Assembly: GCF_014840935.1 (NCBI RefSeq)
Contig: NZ_CP062005.1
Location: forward strand, 1,550,001-1,614,000
Reading direction: 5' to 3'
Length of the DNA stretch: 64,000 nucleotides
From: Halomonas sp. YLGW01
GTDB taxonomy: Bacteria > Pseudomonadota > Gammaproteobacteria > Pseudomonadales > Halomonadaceae
The position numbers and the translations under genes are program-made. The notes beneath the pieces are model-generated. The model searched no databases, had not been told where the DNA came from, and was given only the letters and a program-made list of their open reading frames with translations. This document shows positions 18,518-27,181 of this stretch, piece by piece (position 1 is the stretch's first letter; each line of letters opens with the position of its first letter).

Positions 18518-18971
18518 CACCGCATTGCCGAGCGTGACGATCTATACCGATGGAGCCTGCCGCGGAAACCCCGGCCCCGGGGGGTGGGGGGCGCTGTTGC
18601 AGAGCGGTGATCACGAGAAACGGCTCAAGGGATTCGAGGCCAGAACCACCAACAACCGCATGGAGCTGATGGCGGCGATCATGGCTTTGCGTGAGCTTAA
18701 GCGCGAGTGTGAGGTGGCGCTCTGGACCGACTCCCAGTACCTCCGCAAGGGCATCACCGAGTGGATCCATGGTTGGCAGAAGCGCGGCTGGAAGACGGCG
18801 TCGCGTCAGCCGGTGAAGAACGCCGAGCTCTGGCAGGAATTGCTGGAAGAGACGCATCGACACCGTATCGCCTGGCACTGGGTCAAGGGCCACAGCGGCC
18901 ATCCCGGCAACGAGGCCGCGGATGCCCTGGCCAACGAGGCCATCGACGAGCACCAGGCCGCCCGCGCCTGA
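18510..18971 (+). CDS. rnhA: Ribonuclease HI
   Basis: A 153-residue enzyme degrading RNA in RNA:DNA hybrids. It starts with GTG overlapping the methyltransferase stop. Catalytic carboxylates are Asp14 in [16 protein letters not shown], Glu52 in NNRMELMAA and Asp74 in WTDSQYL. The fourth Asp and the His loop are in [18 protein letters not shown]. The basic handle region ([13 protein letters not shown]) is present, as in E. coli RNase HI. Size and motifs are normal. It sits before dnaQ in the same direction, as in many gammaproteobacteria. Confidence 0.96.
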   Translation: MTDTALPSVTIYTDGACRGNPGPGGWGALLQSGDHEKRLKGFEARTTNNRMELMAAIMALRELKRECEVALWTDSQYLRKGITEWIHGWQKRGWKTASRQPVKNAELWQELLEETHRHRIAWHWVKGHSGHPGNEAADALANEAIDEHQAARA

Positions 18972-19086
18972 CGACGATCACCAGCGTTTCGGCCTTATTC
19001 ATCACAGACTCCGTGCGACCTCTTTTTCTATCCTGTCAGCCCTCTGCCGCTGGCCTTCAAGTTCGCCCCTACATTAGAGAGATATC

Positions 19087-19857
19087 ATGCGTCAGATCAT
19101 TCTGGATACCGAGACGACCGGCATCGATCCGCGGGATGGCCACCGCCTGATCGAGATCGGGGGCGTGGAGATGATCAATCGGCGCCTGACCGGGCGGACC
19201 TATCATCAGTTCATCAATCCGGAGCGGGCGATCGAGGAAGAGGCGATCGGCATTCACGGCATCACCAACGAGCGTGTCGCCGACGAGCCGGTGTTTGCTG
19301 CCATCGCAGATGAGTTCTGGGCCTTCATCGAGGGCGCCGAACTGGTGATTCACAACGCACCCTTCGATGTGGGCTTCATCGATCACGAGCTGTCGCTGCT
19401 CAACGCCAAGCGTGGCTCCTCGCTGGGGCCAGTGGCCGAGCATTGCCGAATCCTCGATACGCTGGTCATGGCGCGCAAGATGCACCCCGGGCAGCGCAAT
19501 AGCCTGGATGCCCTGTGCAAGCGATACCAGATCGACAATGGCCACCGCGTGCTGCACGGGGCGCTGCTGGATGCCGAGATCCTGGCCGATGTCTATCTGC
19601 ACATGACCGGCGGCCAGACGGCCCTGACCCTGGAGGCCCGGTCTGGCAATGAGCAGGAAAGCGCCCAGCACAGCAGCGGCATCCGGCGCCTAGACGACCA
19701 GCGGCCTCGCCTGGCGGTCATCGCCCCCGACGACGCTGAGCTGTCGGCGCATCATGCCAAGCTGGACGCCATTCGTGAGGCGGCGGGCGAGTGTGCCTGG
19801 GATGGCCTGCCGGGCTGGTCGCGGGTGCCTGCGTCTGGTGAGGGTGAGGCAGGCTGA
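19087..19857 (+). CDS. dnaQ: DNA polymerase III epsilon subunit (3'-5' proofreading exonuclease)
   Basis: A 256-residue DEDDh exonuclease. ExoI is DTETTG (Asp7, Glu9), ExoII is VIHNAPFDVGFID, and ExoIII ends in HGALLDAEILADVY with the catalytic His/Asp. The C-terminal tail (about residues 190-256) is Pro/Ala/Glu-rich and would carry the segment that binds the alpha polymerase subunit. It excises mismatches during replication. A 115-base gap separates it from rnhA, and nudC overlaps its stop by one base (TGATG). Confidence 0.95.
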   Translation: MRQIILDTETTGIDPRDGHRLIEIGGVEMINRRLTGRTYHQFINPERAIEEEAIGIHGITNERVADEPVFAAIADEFWAFIEGAELVIHNAPFDVGFIDHELSLLNAKRGSSLGPVAEHCRILDTLVMARKMHPGQRNSLDALCKRYQIDNGHRVLHGALLDAEILADVYLHMTGGQTALTLEARSGNEQESAQHSSGIRRLDDQRPRLAVIAPDDAELSAHHAKLDAIREAAGECAWDGLPGWSRVPASGEGEAG

Positions 19858-20642
19858 TGTTCCAACGCATTCTTCCCAAGGGAGCCACCAGGGGCTGGCT
19901 TTTACACCTGCATCGCGGGCGCATCGCTCCCGGTGAGGATGATGTGCCTCTGCGTGGGCCGACGCCCTGGCCGGCCGAGGCGCTGCCTCTCGGCTACTGG
20001 CAGGATGAGCCGGTCGCCCTGGTCTTCGACGATGACGATCCTTTGGCGGCGGAGCAATGGCCAGATGGGCGCGCCTGGCTGTCGCACTTGCCGGAGGCCT
20101 ATTTTCCCCTGCTATCGACGGCCTTGCAGGTCGCCAACTGGTGGCAGGATCATCGCTTCTGTGGTCGTTGCGGGAGCCGAACGCGGCATGTGGCCTGGGA
20201 GTTTGCGATGCATTGCGACGCCTGCGGGCACCGCAACTATCCTCGGATATCGCCCTGCATCATCACCCTGGTGACTCATGGTGACGCCATGTTGCTGGGG
20301 CGCAGTCCGCGTTTTCCGGCGGGGCGCTACTCGACGCTGGCAGGGTTCATCGAGCCCGGGGAGTCGGCAGAGGAAGCCGTGCGTCGCGAGGTCGGTGAGG
20401 AAGTCGGGGTCTCGGTGGGACGCATCAGCTACTTCCGTAGCCAGGCCTGGCCATTTCCGCATTCGCTGATGCTGGGGTTCTTCGCCGAGGCGGCGAGCCG
20501 TAAGATTCGCATCGATGATCACGAGATCGCCGATGCCGACTGGTTCCTGCCCCAGGCGCTTCCTGAGCTGCCGCCACCCTTCTCGATTTCGCGCCAGCTG
20601 ATCGAGACCCATCTAAAATCTGTCGCCGCTCGTGGTCACTGA
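19857..20642 (+). CDS. nudC: NADH pyrophosphatase / NAD-RNA decapping hydrolase
   Basis: A 261-residue Nudix hydrolase. A four-Cys zinc ribbon (CGRCG ... CDACG, about residues 102-125) precedes the Nudix domain. The Nudix box begins at GFIEPGESAEEA and ends REVGEEVG with its glutamates intact. The downstream motif SQAWPFPHSLMLGF corresponds to the NudC-specific SQPWPFPxS, with Ala replacing Pro. It cleaves NADH to NMNH and AMP and, in known homologues, removes NAD caps from RNA. It is translationally coupled to dnaQ, an unusual but compact pairing. Confidence 0.93.
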   Translation: MFQRILPKGATRGWLLHLHRGRIAPGEDDVPLRGPTPWPAEALPLGYWQDEPVALVFDDDDPLAAEQWPDGRAWLSHLPEAYFPLLSTALQVANWWQDHRFCGRCGSRTRHVAWEFAMHCDACGHRNYPRISPCIITLVTHGDAMLLGRSPRFPAGRYSTLAGFIEPGESAEEAVRREVGEEVGVSVGRISYFRSQAWPFPHSLMLGFFAEAASRKIRIDDHEIADADWFLPQALPELPPPFSISRQLIETHLKSVAARGH

Positions 20643-20671
20643 GGGGGCAAACACGGCCGCTTAGGCAGAGC

Positions 20672-20707
20672 CGCGGCGCCACCCGTGCAAGGGGGTATGG
20701 CGCCGCG
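20672..20707. terminator. Hairpin between convergent nudC and the SCP2 gene
   Basis: CGCGGCGCCA (20672-20681) pairs with its inverted copy at 20698-20707 across a 16-base loop. There is no T run on either side, so it may be a Rho-assisted or mRNA-stabilising hairpin. Confidence 0.4.
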
Positions 20708-20717
20708 ACGACACGGC

Positions 20718-21026
20718 TCAGCGGGGAAAAAGGCTGCTGAGGCGTGTGGCCAGCATGACGTTACCGGTCGCCTTGAGCTGGCCACTCATAAAGGCGCTCA
20801 TGCCGCTGATATCGCCACTCATCACGCCCCTGAGGGTGTCGCTGGACATCGACAGCGTCACCGACGGGTCGTCGTGTTCACCTGCCTGGACATCCAAGTT
20901 GCCGTTCTTGACCACCAGATAATAGCTGCCCTTGTCGCTGAAATTGAACTGGAAGACATCGTCCATGCCTACGGCGGCTTGTGGGTCGAAGCGTGTCTGG
21001 AGCTTATCGAGTACATTGTCGGTCAT
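20718..21026 (-). CDS. SCP2 sterol-carrier-like domain protein
   Basis: A 102-residue single-domain protein of the SCP2 lipid-binding fold. Segments supporting this are DDVFQFNFSDKGSYYLVVKNGNL, DDPSVTLSMSSDTLRGVMSGDISGMSAFMSGQLKATGN and a hydrophobic C-terminal helix. The phrase from DPSVTL to GQLKATG is characteristic of bacterial SCP2 proteins, which bind fatty acyl or sterol-like ligands. AAGGA lies 7 bases before the ATG. It is a lone gene between convergent nudC and divergent sohB. The ligand is not predictable. Confidence 0.85.
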   Translation of the reverse strand: MTDNVLDKLQTRFDPQAAVGMDDVFQFNFSDKGSYYLVVKNGNLDVQAGEHDDPSVTLSMSSDTLRGVMSGDISGMSAFMSGQLKATGNVMLATRLSSLFPR

Positions 21027-21213
21027 GACGAATCCTTGAATGACGGTGGCGGCAAGGAGGGGCTGAAAGCGATAGCCTTTGATAGGGTGAGGCTATTTAA
21101 AGGGGATGTTTTAATCAAGTCTTTATCATGAGGGGCTGACAGACGCTTTTCCCTGCGTCCGGCAAGATGAGGCACACAGCCCAATGATCAGCCCCACGCC
21201 GAAGGAGAGTGGA

Positions 21214-22248
21214 GTGAACGACTGGCTACAGGATTATGCGTTATTTTTTGCTCAGGCCCTGACCCTGCTGGCCATGCTGGCGGTCGTCATGGTGCTGATC
21301 AACCGAGGTCGTGGTGAGGGGGAGGAGCGCGCTCAGCTGCGTATCGAGGAGCTGAACCAGCGCCAACGCAAGCGGGTACGGCGCCTGAAGGTGGCGGCCG
21401 CCGAGCCTCAGGGGCGTAAGCGGCTGCTGAAAGGCTTTCGCCGCGATGACAAGCGCAAACACAAGCAACAGCGTGATGATGCTTCGCAGGCTAATGTCTG
21501 GGTGCTCGATTTCCATGGAGACCTGAAGGCGTCCGGGACGTCGCGTCTGGCCGAGGAAGTTTCCGCGTTACTGGAGGTGGTGGAAGAGGGCGACGAAGTA
21601 GTGGTGCGTCTCGAGTCCGCCGGCGGGCTGGTCCACGCCTATGGGCTGGCCGCCGCCCAGCTGGATCGCCTGCGCGAGGCGGGCGTGACCACCCGCATCT
21701 GCGTCGACAAGGTGGCGGCGAGCGGCGGTTACATGATGGCCTGCTGTGCCGACAGGGTGCAGGTGGCGCCCTTTGCGGTGCTGGGCTCGATCGGCGTGGT
21801 GGCTCAGGTGCCGAATGTCCATCGTCTGTTGAAGCGTCACGATGTCGATGTCGAGGTACTGACCGCGGGACGCTACAAGCGCACGCTGACGGTGCTGGGG
21901 GAAAATACCGAGGAGGGGCGCGACAAGTTTCTCGCGGATCTGGAGCATACCCACGAACTCTTCAAGCGTCATATCGCCGAGCGACGCCCGTCGATGGATA
22001 CCGAACAGCTGGCCACCGGCGAGATATGGTACGGCCGCGAGGCCGTCGAGAAGGGGCTGGCCGACGAGGTCATGACCAGTGATGCGTACCTGCTCTCGCG
22101 CATGCAGGAGGCGCGGGTCTTCTCCGTGCGCTTGGAAGCCCAGAAGCGTCTGCCCGAGCGGCTGGGGCTATCGCTGTCGGCCGGTGTCGAGCGTGGCGTG
22201 ACTCGGCTGCTGGAAGCGGTGGATGCAAGCCGCTGGCTCAAGCGTTGA
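21214..22248 (+). CDS. sohB: Inner-membrane peptidase SohB (S49 family)
   Basis: A 344-residue signal-peptide-peptidase-like serine protease. An N-terminal membrane helix (about residues 9-30) leads to a basic linker and then the S49 domain. The nucleophile Ser is in DKVAASGGYMMACCAD and the general base Lys is in GRYKRTLTVLG. The GTG at 21214 is preferred to the upstream ATG at 21184 because AAGGAG lies exactly 6 bases before it and the first residues (VNDWLQDYA) then lead straight into the membrane helix. Known homologues sit in the inner membrane facing the periplasm. The gene stands alone. Confidence 0.92.
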   Translation: MNDWLQDYALFFAQALTLLAMLAVVMVLINRGRGEGEERAQLRIEELNQRQRKRVRRLKVAAAEPQGRKRLLKGFRRDDKRKHKQQRDDASQANVWVLDFHGDLKASGTSRLAEEVSALLEVVEEGDEVVVRLESAGGLVHAYGLAAAQLDRLREAGVTTRICVDKVAASGGYMMACCADRVQVAPFAVLGSIGVVAQVPNVHRLLKRHDVDVEVLTAGRYKRTLTVLGENTEEGRDKFLADLEHTHELFKRHIAERRPSMDTEQLATGEIWYGREAVEKGLADEVMTSDAYLLSRMQEARVFSVRLEAQKRLPERLGLSLSAGVERGVTRLLEAVDASRWLKR

Positions 22249-22367
22249 CCGTCGGAGCTAACCCGGTGTCATGGTATCCCCTCGTCGGGCGACGGGGCGT
22301 GAGCGTGTCCAGGCGCTTCACATAAGCCCCGTCTCAAGTCCATCTGGTCAACGCCGAGTAGCTGGAG

Positions 22368-22407
22368 GCACGGGCCGTCACCATCGCCCGATGGTGACGG
22401 CCCGTGC
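22368..22407. terminator. 19-bp perfect hairpin between sohB and the ArsR gene
   Basis: GCACGGGCCGTCACCATCG (22368-22386) and its exact inverted copy (22389-22407) flank a two-base gap. It lies between the convergent 3' ends of sohB and the ArsR gene. The stem is very strong. The classic T run is missing on both sides, so termination efficiency is uncertain. Confidence 0.55.
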
Positions 22408-22444
22408 GCGTCTTGTGCTGTCGGCTACTTGGGTTTCACCACAA

Positions 22445-22771
22445 TCAGGAGGCCTGGTTCAGGAAGAGCCGGCTCAGGGCATCGATGACGATCCGCGCCT
22501 GATCACCCTGCAGAGAATAGTAGATGGTCTGCGACGCTCGCCGGGTGGTGACCATGCCTTCCCGGCGGAGAATGGCCAGATGTTGAGAGAGGGCGGATTG
22601 ACTGAGGCTCAGGCGCGCATTCAGCTCGGAAACAGAGAGCTCGGCCTCTTCGAGAAGGCAGAGAATGCGGAGCCGGTTTTCGTTCGCCATGGCCTTGAGT
22701 AGCGAAGTGGCCGAGCTCAACACGGGATCTCCGGCTTCAAGCAGTTGGATGGCGGGTTGCCGCGGGCTCAT
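22445..22771 (-). CDS. ArsR/SmtB-family regulator, BigR/SqrR-like
   Basis: A 108-residue winged-helix repressor: LLKAMANENRLRILCLLEEAELSVSELN, then the recognition helix SQSALSQHLAILRREGMVTTRR and the wing QTIYYSL. The metal-binding ELCVCD motif of ArsR is absent. The Cys in RILCLL sits where BigR/SqrR/YgaV persulfide sensors have their first redox Cys, but the usual second Cys near the C-terminus is missing (the tail reads RLFLNQAS). GGAG lies 8 bases before the ATG. It faces away from prpE across a 487-base region, and its target is not evident. Confidence 0.85.
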   Translation of the reverse strand: MSPRQPAIQLLEAGDPVLSSATSLLKAMANENRLRILCLLEEAELSVSELNARLSLSQSALSQHLAILRREGMVTTRRASQTIYYSLQGDQARIVIDALSRLFLNQAS

Positions 22772-23258
22772 GAAGTGGTCTCCTGGCGGTGCGGTCGTGC
22801 AATCGTGGTATCACCAGCGAGGCATGCAGGACACGCAGGATGGGAAATGCCGATTGATCACCTTCCCTGGCAGGTTGCCGGCACCGTTGTCGTATGTCGC
22901 CCTTCGAGAAACGGAGCGGCCAATAATGAGGCTTTCTACGAAGTCATCGGATGGATGTTTCTCGCCTCATTAAGCGATTCTTTTATATTGGTTTAGTAAA
23001 ATTTTATTAACACTGCAAGCATGAATCACTTAAGTCTAACGTAGTATCAACGCTTGGCTGGCGGGGGTAGGCGGCAAGGTGTGCCCTGATGAGCGATGTT
23101 TTTGTCAACAATATTACCGTAAAGATCAATAATTAGCCCATTGTCGCAGAGAAAATCCTGAAGAAAACTCTAGAGTGTCAACAATCATCTCGCACGGGTC
23201 GACTTGCCGTTGCGCCGGCACTGTCGTCGAGGACGCTCATTTCAAGAAGGGTGCTGCC
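22772..23258. other. Divergent intergenic region ArsR / prpE
   Basis: No convincing gene. The middle (about 22975-23160) is AT-rich and likely holds the prpE promoter. It contains the first copy of a 10-bp direct repeat; the second lies at 23176. Confidence 0.55.
23103..23185. promoter_or_regulatory. Direct repeat TGTCAACAAT upstream of prpE
   Basis: TGTCAACAAT occurs at 23103-23112 and again at 23176-23185, start to start 73 bases (about seven DNA turns). In the first copy the extended form TTGTCAACAA has half-symmetry TTGT/ACAA. It may mark binding sites for a regulator controlling prpE. Confidence 0.4.
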
Positions 23259-25172
23259 ATGAGCCGCTATCAGGATGCCTACCGTCATGCCATCGATTCC
23301 CCCGAGTCTTTCTGGGCCGAAGAGTCTCGTCGTATCCCCTGGATGACACCGCCCAAGACCATCCTCGAGCATGACGAGCAGGGGCATGCTCGCTGGTACG
23401 TGGATGGTGAAATGAACACCTGCCATGCCGCGCTGGACTACCACGTCGATCAGGGTCGCGGAAATCAGGCCGCCGTGCTGTGGGACTCGCCGGTGACCGG
23501 GCAGCGCCGGCGACTGAGCTACCGGGAATTGCGCGATGAGGTGGCGGTCTTTGCCGGAGCGCTTGAAAAGCTGGGCGTCGCCAAGGGCGATCGCGTGGTG
23601 ATCTATATGCCCATGGTGCCTGAGGCACTGGTGGCCATGTACGCCTGCGCGCGACTGGGCGCCATTCATTCGGTGGTGTTTGGCGGCTTTGCCCCCCATG
23701 AACTCGCCATGCGCATCGACGATGCCGAGCCAAAGGTGGTGGTGGCGGCCTCCTGCGGGATCGAGATCGATCGGGTCATTCCCTACAAGCCGATGCTTGA
23801 TGAGGCACTGACGCAGAGCCGACATCAGCCTGAGGGCTGCGTCATTCTGCAGCGCGACCAGGCGCGGACCGAACTCGGTCCACGGGACCATGACTGGGTG
23901 TCGCTGGTCGGTGAAGCCGAGCCGGTGGCCTGTGTGCCGGTCAAGGCCACCGATCCGTTGTATATTCTTTACACCTCAGGCACCACCGGGAAACCCAAGG
24001 GCGTGGTGCGCGACAATGGCGGTCATGCCGTGGCGCTGCATTATTCCATGGATGTCATCTACGACATGGCTCCCGGAGAGGTGTTCTTCTCGGCCTCTGA
24101 CGTGGGCTGGGTGGTGGGGCATTCCTATATCGTCTATGCCCCGTTGCTGCGCGGCTGCACCACCCTGGTCTATGAGGGCAAGCCGGTGCGCACGCCGGAT
24201 GCTGGCGCCTTCTGGCGGTTGATCGCCGAGTATGGTGTGAAGACGTTCTTCACCGCCCCGACGGCCTTTCGCGCCATCAAGAAGGAGGACCCGGACGGCA
24301 AGTGGCTCGAGAAGTACGACATCTCCTGCCTCAAGTCCTTGTTCCTGGCCGGTGAGCGACTCGACCCGCCGACCTACCACTGGCTCAATGACCTGCTGAA
24401 GGTGCCCGTGATTGACCACTGGTGGCAGACCGAGACCGGCTGGCCGATTGCCGCCAATCTACAGGGACTCGCGCCCGTGCCCAGCAAGGCAGGCTCGGCG
24501 ACCTTCCCCGTGCCCGGCTTCAATGTTCAGGTGCTGGGTCGCGATGGCGAACCGGTGACGGTGGGAGAAGAGGGCAGCGTGGTGATTCGCGAGCCGATGC
24601 CTCCGGGTTGCCTGGCGGGCATCTGGGGGGATCCCTTGCGCTTCCAGCAGGCCTACATGTCGGCGTTCCCGGGCTGTTACCTGACTGGCGATGGTGGTCA
24701 CTTCGATGAAGACGGGTATCTCTTCATCATGGGGCGTACCGATGATGTCATCAATGTCGCCGGGCATCGCCTCTCCACAGGGGAAATGGAGGAGGTGCTT
24801 GGCGGCCATCCCGCCGTCGCCGAGTGTGCGGTGATTGGCATTCACGATGCGCTGAAGGGGCAGGTGCCGGTAGGGCTGGTCATTCCCAAGGATGGCTTCG
24901 ACGGCGACGAGCCTGCCCTCGAGGAGGCACTGATGGCCCTGGTGCGCGAGCGGATTGGCGCCATCGCCAGTCTCAAGCAGGTGCTGGTGGTAAACCGCTT
25001 GCCCAAGACCCGGTCGGGCAAGATCCTGCGCAAGTTGCTGCGCACCATCGCTGATGGCAAGGAGTTCGCGATTCCCTCTACCATCGATGATCCGACCAGC
25101 CTGCAGGAGGTGCATGATTTGATGTGCGAACGCGACCTGGGCCTGGCGAGTCAGGCCCAGTCCCGGGACTGA
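23259..25172 (+). CDS. prpE: Propionyl-CoA synthetase (acyl-CoA synthetase, AMP-forming)
   Basis: A 637-residue ANL-family enzyme. It has the P-loop YTSGTTGKPKGVV, DHWWQTETGWPI (acyl pocket and adenylate contact), YLTGDGGHFDEDGY, GRTDDVINVAGHRLSTGEMEE and the C-terminal catalytic and acetylation-prone Lys in KTRSGKILRK. The start (YRHAIDSPESFWAEE) and length match PrpE more than acetyl-CoA synthetase, which is slightly longer. It converts propionate, and in some bacteria acrylate, with CoA and ATP to the acyl-CoA. The ATG at 23259 is chosen over the open frame at 23175 because the family starts here and AAGAAGGG precedes it. The Pat acetyltransferase at 59820 is of the type that can inactivate such synthetases. 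Confidence 0.9.
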   Translation: MSRYQDAYRHAIDSPESFWAEESRRIPWMTPPKTILEHDEQGHARWYVDGEMNTCHAALDYHVDQGRGNQAAVLWDSPVTGQRRRLSYRELRDEVAVFAGALEKLGVAKGDRVVIYMPMVPEALVAMYACARLGAIHSVVFGGFAPHELAMRIDDAEPKVVVAASCGIEIDRVIPYKPMLDEALTQSRHQPEGCVILQRDQARTELGPRDHDWVSLVGEAEPVACVPVKATDPLYILYTSGTTGKPKGVVRDNGGHAVALHYSMDVIYDMAPGEVFFSASDVGWVVGHSYIVYAPLLRGCTTLVYEGKPVRTPDAGAFWRLIAEYGVKTFFTAPTAFRAIKKEDPDGKWLEKYDISCLKSLFLAGERLDPPTYHWLNDLLKVPVIDHWWQTETGWPIAANLQGLAPVPSKAGSATFPVPGFNVQVLGRDGEPVTVGEEGSVVIREPMPPGCLAGIWGDPLRFQQAYMSAFPGCYLTGDGGHFDEDGYLFIMGRTDDVINVAGHRLSTGEMEEVLGGHPAVAECAVIGIHDALKGQVPVGLVIPKDGFDGDEPALEEALMALVRERIGAIASLKQVLVVNRLPKTRSGKILRKLLRTIADGKEFAIPSTIDDPTSLQEVHDLMCERDLGLASQAQSRD

Positions 25173-25262
25173 TCCTGCGGGGGGATGACGACCTGTTGTA
25201 CATGATGGCTGTCGCGACACTGCCAGTCAGCGCCGGTTGATCAGAGCTAGCTCCCCACCGGC

Positions 25263-25297
25263 AAGAGGCCACTCTCATCGAGGGTGGCCTCTTCTTT
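25263..25297 (+). terminator. Intrinsic terminator after prpE
   Basis: AAGAGGCCACTCT pairs with AGGGTGGCCTCTT (one G:T pair) across a 5-base loop, followed by CTTT. It lies 90 bases after the prpE stop. The T run is short but the stem is 13 bp. Confidence 0.75.
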
Positions 25298-25340
25298 GTG
25301 CAGCCTGTCATGCGAGTGGGGTGGAGCCCAAGCGGCTGCG

Positions 25341-26933
25341 TCAGGCGATCGCGGCACGCTGTTGACGATGGTGCTGCCAGGCCACGGCAAGGGCCAGGGT
25401 CGTCAGCGTGACGATCAGGCCCAGCAGGCTGGTGCCGCCGAGGCCCAGCGTCAGGTAGCCGGCGAGAGTGGACATCGCCCCCAGGCCTGCATAGGGCAGC
25501 TGGGTGAGCACGTGGTCGATGTGATGGCAGGCGGCGCCGGTGGAGGAGAGGATGGTGGTGTCGGAAATCGGCGAGCAGTGATCGCCGAAGACGGCCCCGG
25601 CCAATACCGCACCCATCATCGGCAGCAGCATGGCCAGTTCGGTGGCCGCCGCCATGTCGCCGGCGATGGGCAGCATGATGCCGAAGGTACCCCAGCTGGT
25701 ACCGGTGGCGAACGCCATGAGGCCGGCCAGCACGAACAGCAGCATCGGTAGCCACTGGGCAGCCAGCACGCCCTCGACCAGGCTGGCCAGGTAGGCGCCG
25801 GTGCCCAGATCCGAGATGATGCCGGTCAATAGCCAGGCCAGTACCAGGATATACACCGCCGGCAGCATGCTATGGATGCCGCGCAGCAGGGCGAGGCCGG
25901 CGCGGCGGCGCACCGATGACCGCGGCCACAGCAGCGCAAGGGTAGCCACCAGGGCCACGGCGCCGCCGACGAGCAGTGATCGCGCGACGTCGGTCTGCTC
26001 GAAGGCGCCCAGCAGGCTGAAGGCGACGCCCTCGGTACGCAGTGCCGTCGCCCCGGTATAGACAATCATCGCCACGGTAGCGGCCACCAGGATCAGGATC
26101 GGCATCAGCAGATCGCGGGTGCGCCCGCCCGGCGCCTCTTCGATGGTCAGGTTGCCGGGCGGCTCGCCGCGGGAGGCATCGAAGACCTGTCCCTGGCGGG
26201 CCATGGCGGCATGCCGGCGCATGGCGCCGAGATCCAGATCCAGCCAGGCGCTGGCCAGCACCAGCACCAGGGCACTGATGGCATAGAAGTTCAGCGCCGA
26301 GATTTCCAGGAAGGCCTTGAGAGCAGTGATGTCGGTGACGGCGTGAGTGACCAGTACTCCGCCGATCAGGCTGATGATGTAGGCCCCCCAGCTGGAGATC
26401 GGGGTGATCACGCAGATCGGGGCGGCGGTGGAGTCGATCAGATAGGCGAGCTTGGCGCGGGAGATGCCCTGTCGGTCGGTCAGCGGTCGACTGATGTTGC
26501 CGACGGCGAGGCTGTTGAAGTAGTCATCGATGAAGATGACCGCGCCCAGCAATACCGTGGTGACCTGCGCGCCGCGGCGGGTCCTGACGTGTTCCCGGGC
26601 CCATTCACCGAAGGCTCGCGTGCCGCCGGACAGCGTGACCAGCGCGACCATGGCGCCTAGCAGCAGCAGGAAGGCAAGGATCGACAGGTTCCAGCCGTTG
26701 GCTTCACCGAGGCCTGTGGCACCCGGCTCGGGTAGCGTCCAGAACACGCCGATCAGCCGACCGGCCAGGCCCTGGAGGGTGGGCAGGGGCTGGAAGTCAT
26801 AAAGCAGCAGCGCGCCCACCAGGCTGCCCATGGCAAGCGATAGCAGGACGCGTCGGGTGATCACGGCAAGGCCAATGGCCACCAGCGGGGCCAGCAGTGA
26901 CAGATAGGAGGTGGCGTGTGACGTCAGTTCCAT
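25341..26933 (-). CDS. NhaC-family Na+/H+ antiporter
   Basis: A 530-residue polytopic membrane protein. Family-typical segments are VIFIDDYFNSLAVGNISRPLTDRQGISRAKLAYLIDSTAAP, with the acidic IDDYFN motif, and ITPISSWGAYI. A later repeat reads FATGTSWGTFGIMLPIAGDM and GAVFGDHCSPISDTTILSSTGA. Internal duplication of the SPISD/PISSWG type is characteristic of the NhaC superfamily. It probably exchanges Na+ for H+ or carries a related organic-anion antiport. The frame is open far upstream, but the family begins at the ATG at 26933, even though no strong ribosome site is seen. It is divergent from the AlsT-type symporter at 27182. Confidence 0.85.
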   Translation of the reverse strand: MELTSHATSYLSLLAPLVAIGLAVITRRVLLSLAMGSLVGALLLYDFQPLPTLQGLAGRLIGVFWTLPEPGATGLGEANGWNLSILAFLLLLGAMVALVTLSGGTRAFGEWAREHVRTRRGAQVTTVLLGAVIFIDDYFNSLAVGNISRPLTDRQGISRAKLAYLIDSTAAPICVITPISSWGAYIISLIGGVLVTHAVTDITALKAFLEISALNFYAISALVLVLASAWLDLDLGAMRRHAAMARQGQVFDASRGEPPGNLTIEEAPGGRTRDLLMPILILVAATVAMIVYTGATALRTEGVAFSLLGAFEQTDVARSLLVGGAVALVATLALLWPRSSVRRRAGLALLRGIHSMLPAVYILVLAWLLTGIISDLGTGAYLASLVEGVLAAQWLPMLLFVLAGLMAFATGTSWGTFGIMLPIAGDMAAATELAMLLPMMGAVLAGAVFGDHCSPISDTTILSSTGAACHHIDHVLTQLPYAGLGAMSTLAGYLTLGLGGTSLLGLIVTLTTLALAVAWQHHRQQRAAIA

Positions 26934-27181
26934 GAGGATCGGTATCGTGTTGGGCGCAGGGCGCGCAGCGTATGGTCGAGGGCTTCCGGGGCGCGGATTA
27001 TGCCCGAGTGCCGGGGGCGGAGAAAGGCGCGATGGGCTTGTGCAGCAAAAAATCTCGTGGTTAGGCAAAACCCTGGTGGATGTGTGACAAAAGAGCCCCG
27101 TTTTGAGGAGATGCTTGCGCATCCGCGCATTCTATGAAGAATGGCGGGCACCAACGACGACAAAGGGTGCCCAGCGTTACC
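26934..27181. other. Divergent intergenic region between two Na+-coupled transporters
   Basis: About 250 bases. I see no conserved gene or clear palindrome. It should hold divergent promoters. Confidence 0.5.

Noticed and set aside
22271-22702. A 143-residue plus-strand frame opposite the ArsR gene
   Set aside because: Shadow of the ArsR gene plus the hairpin; no family motif.
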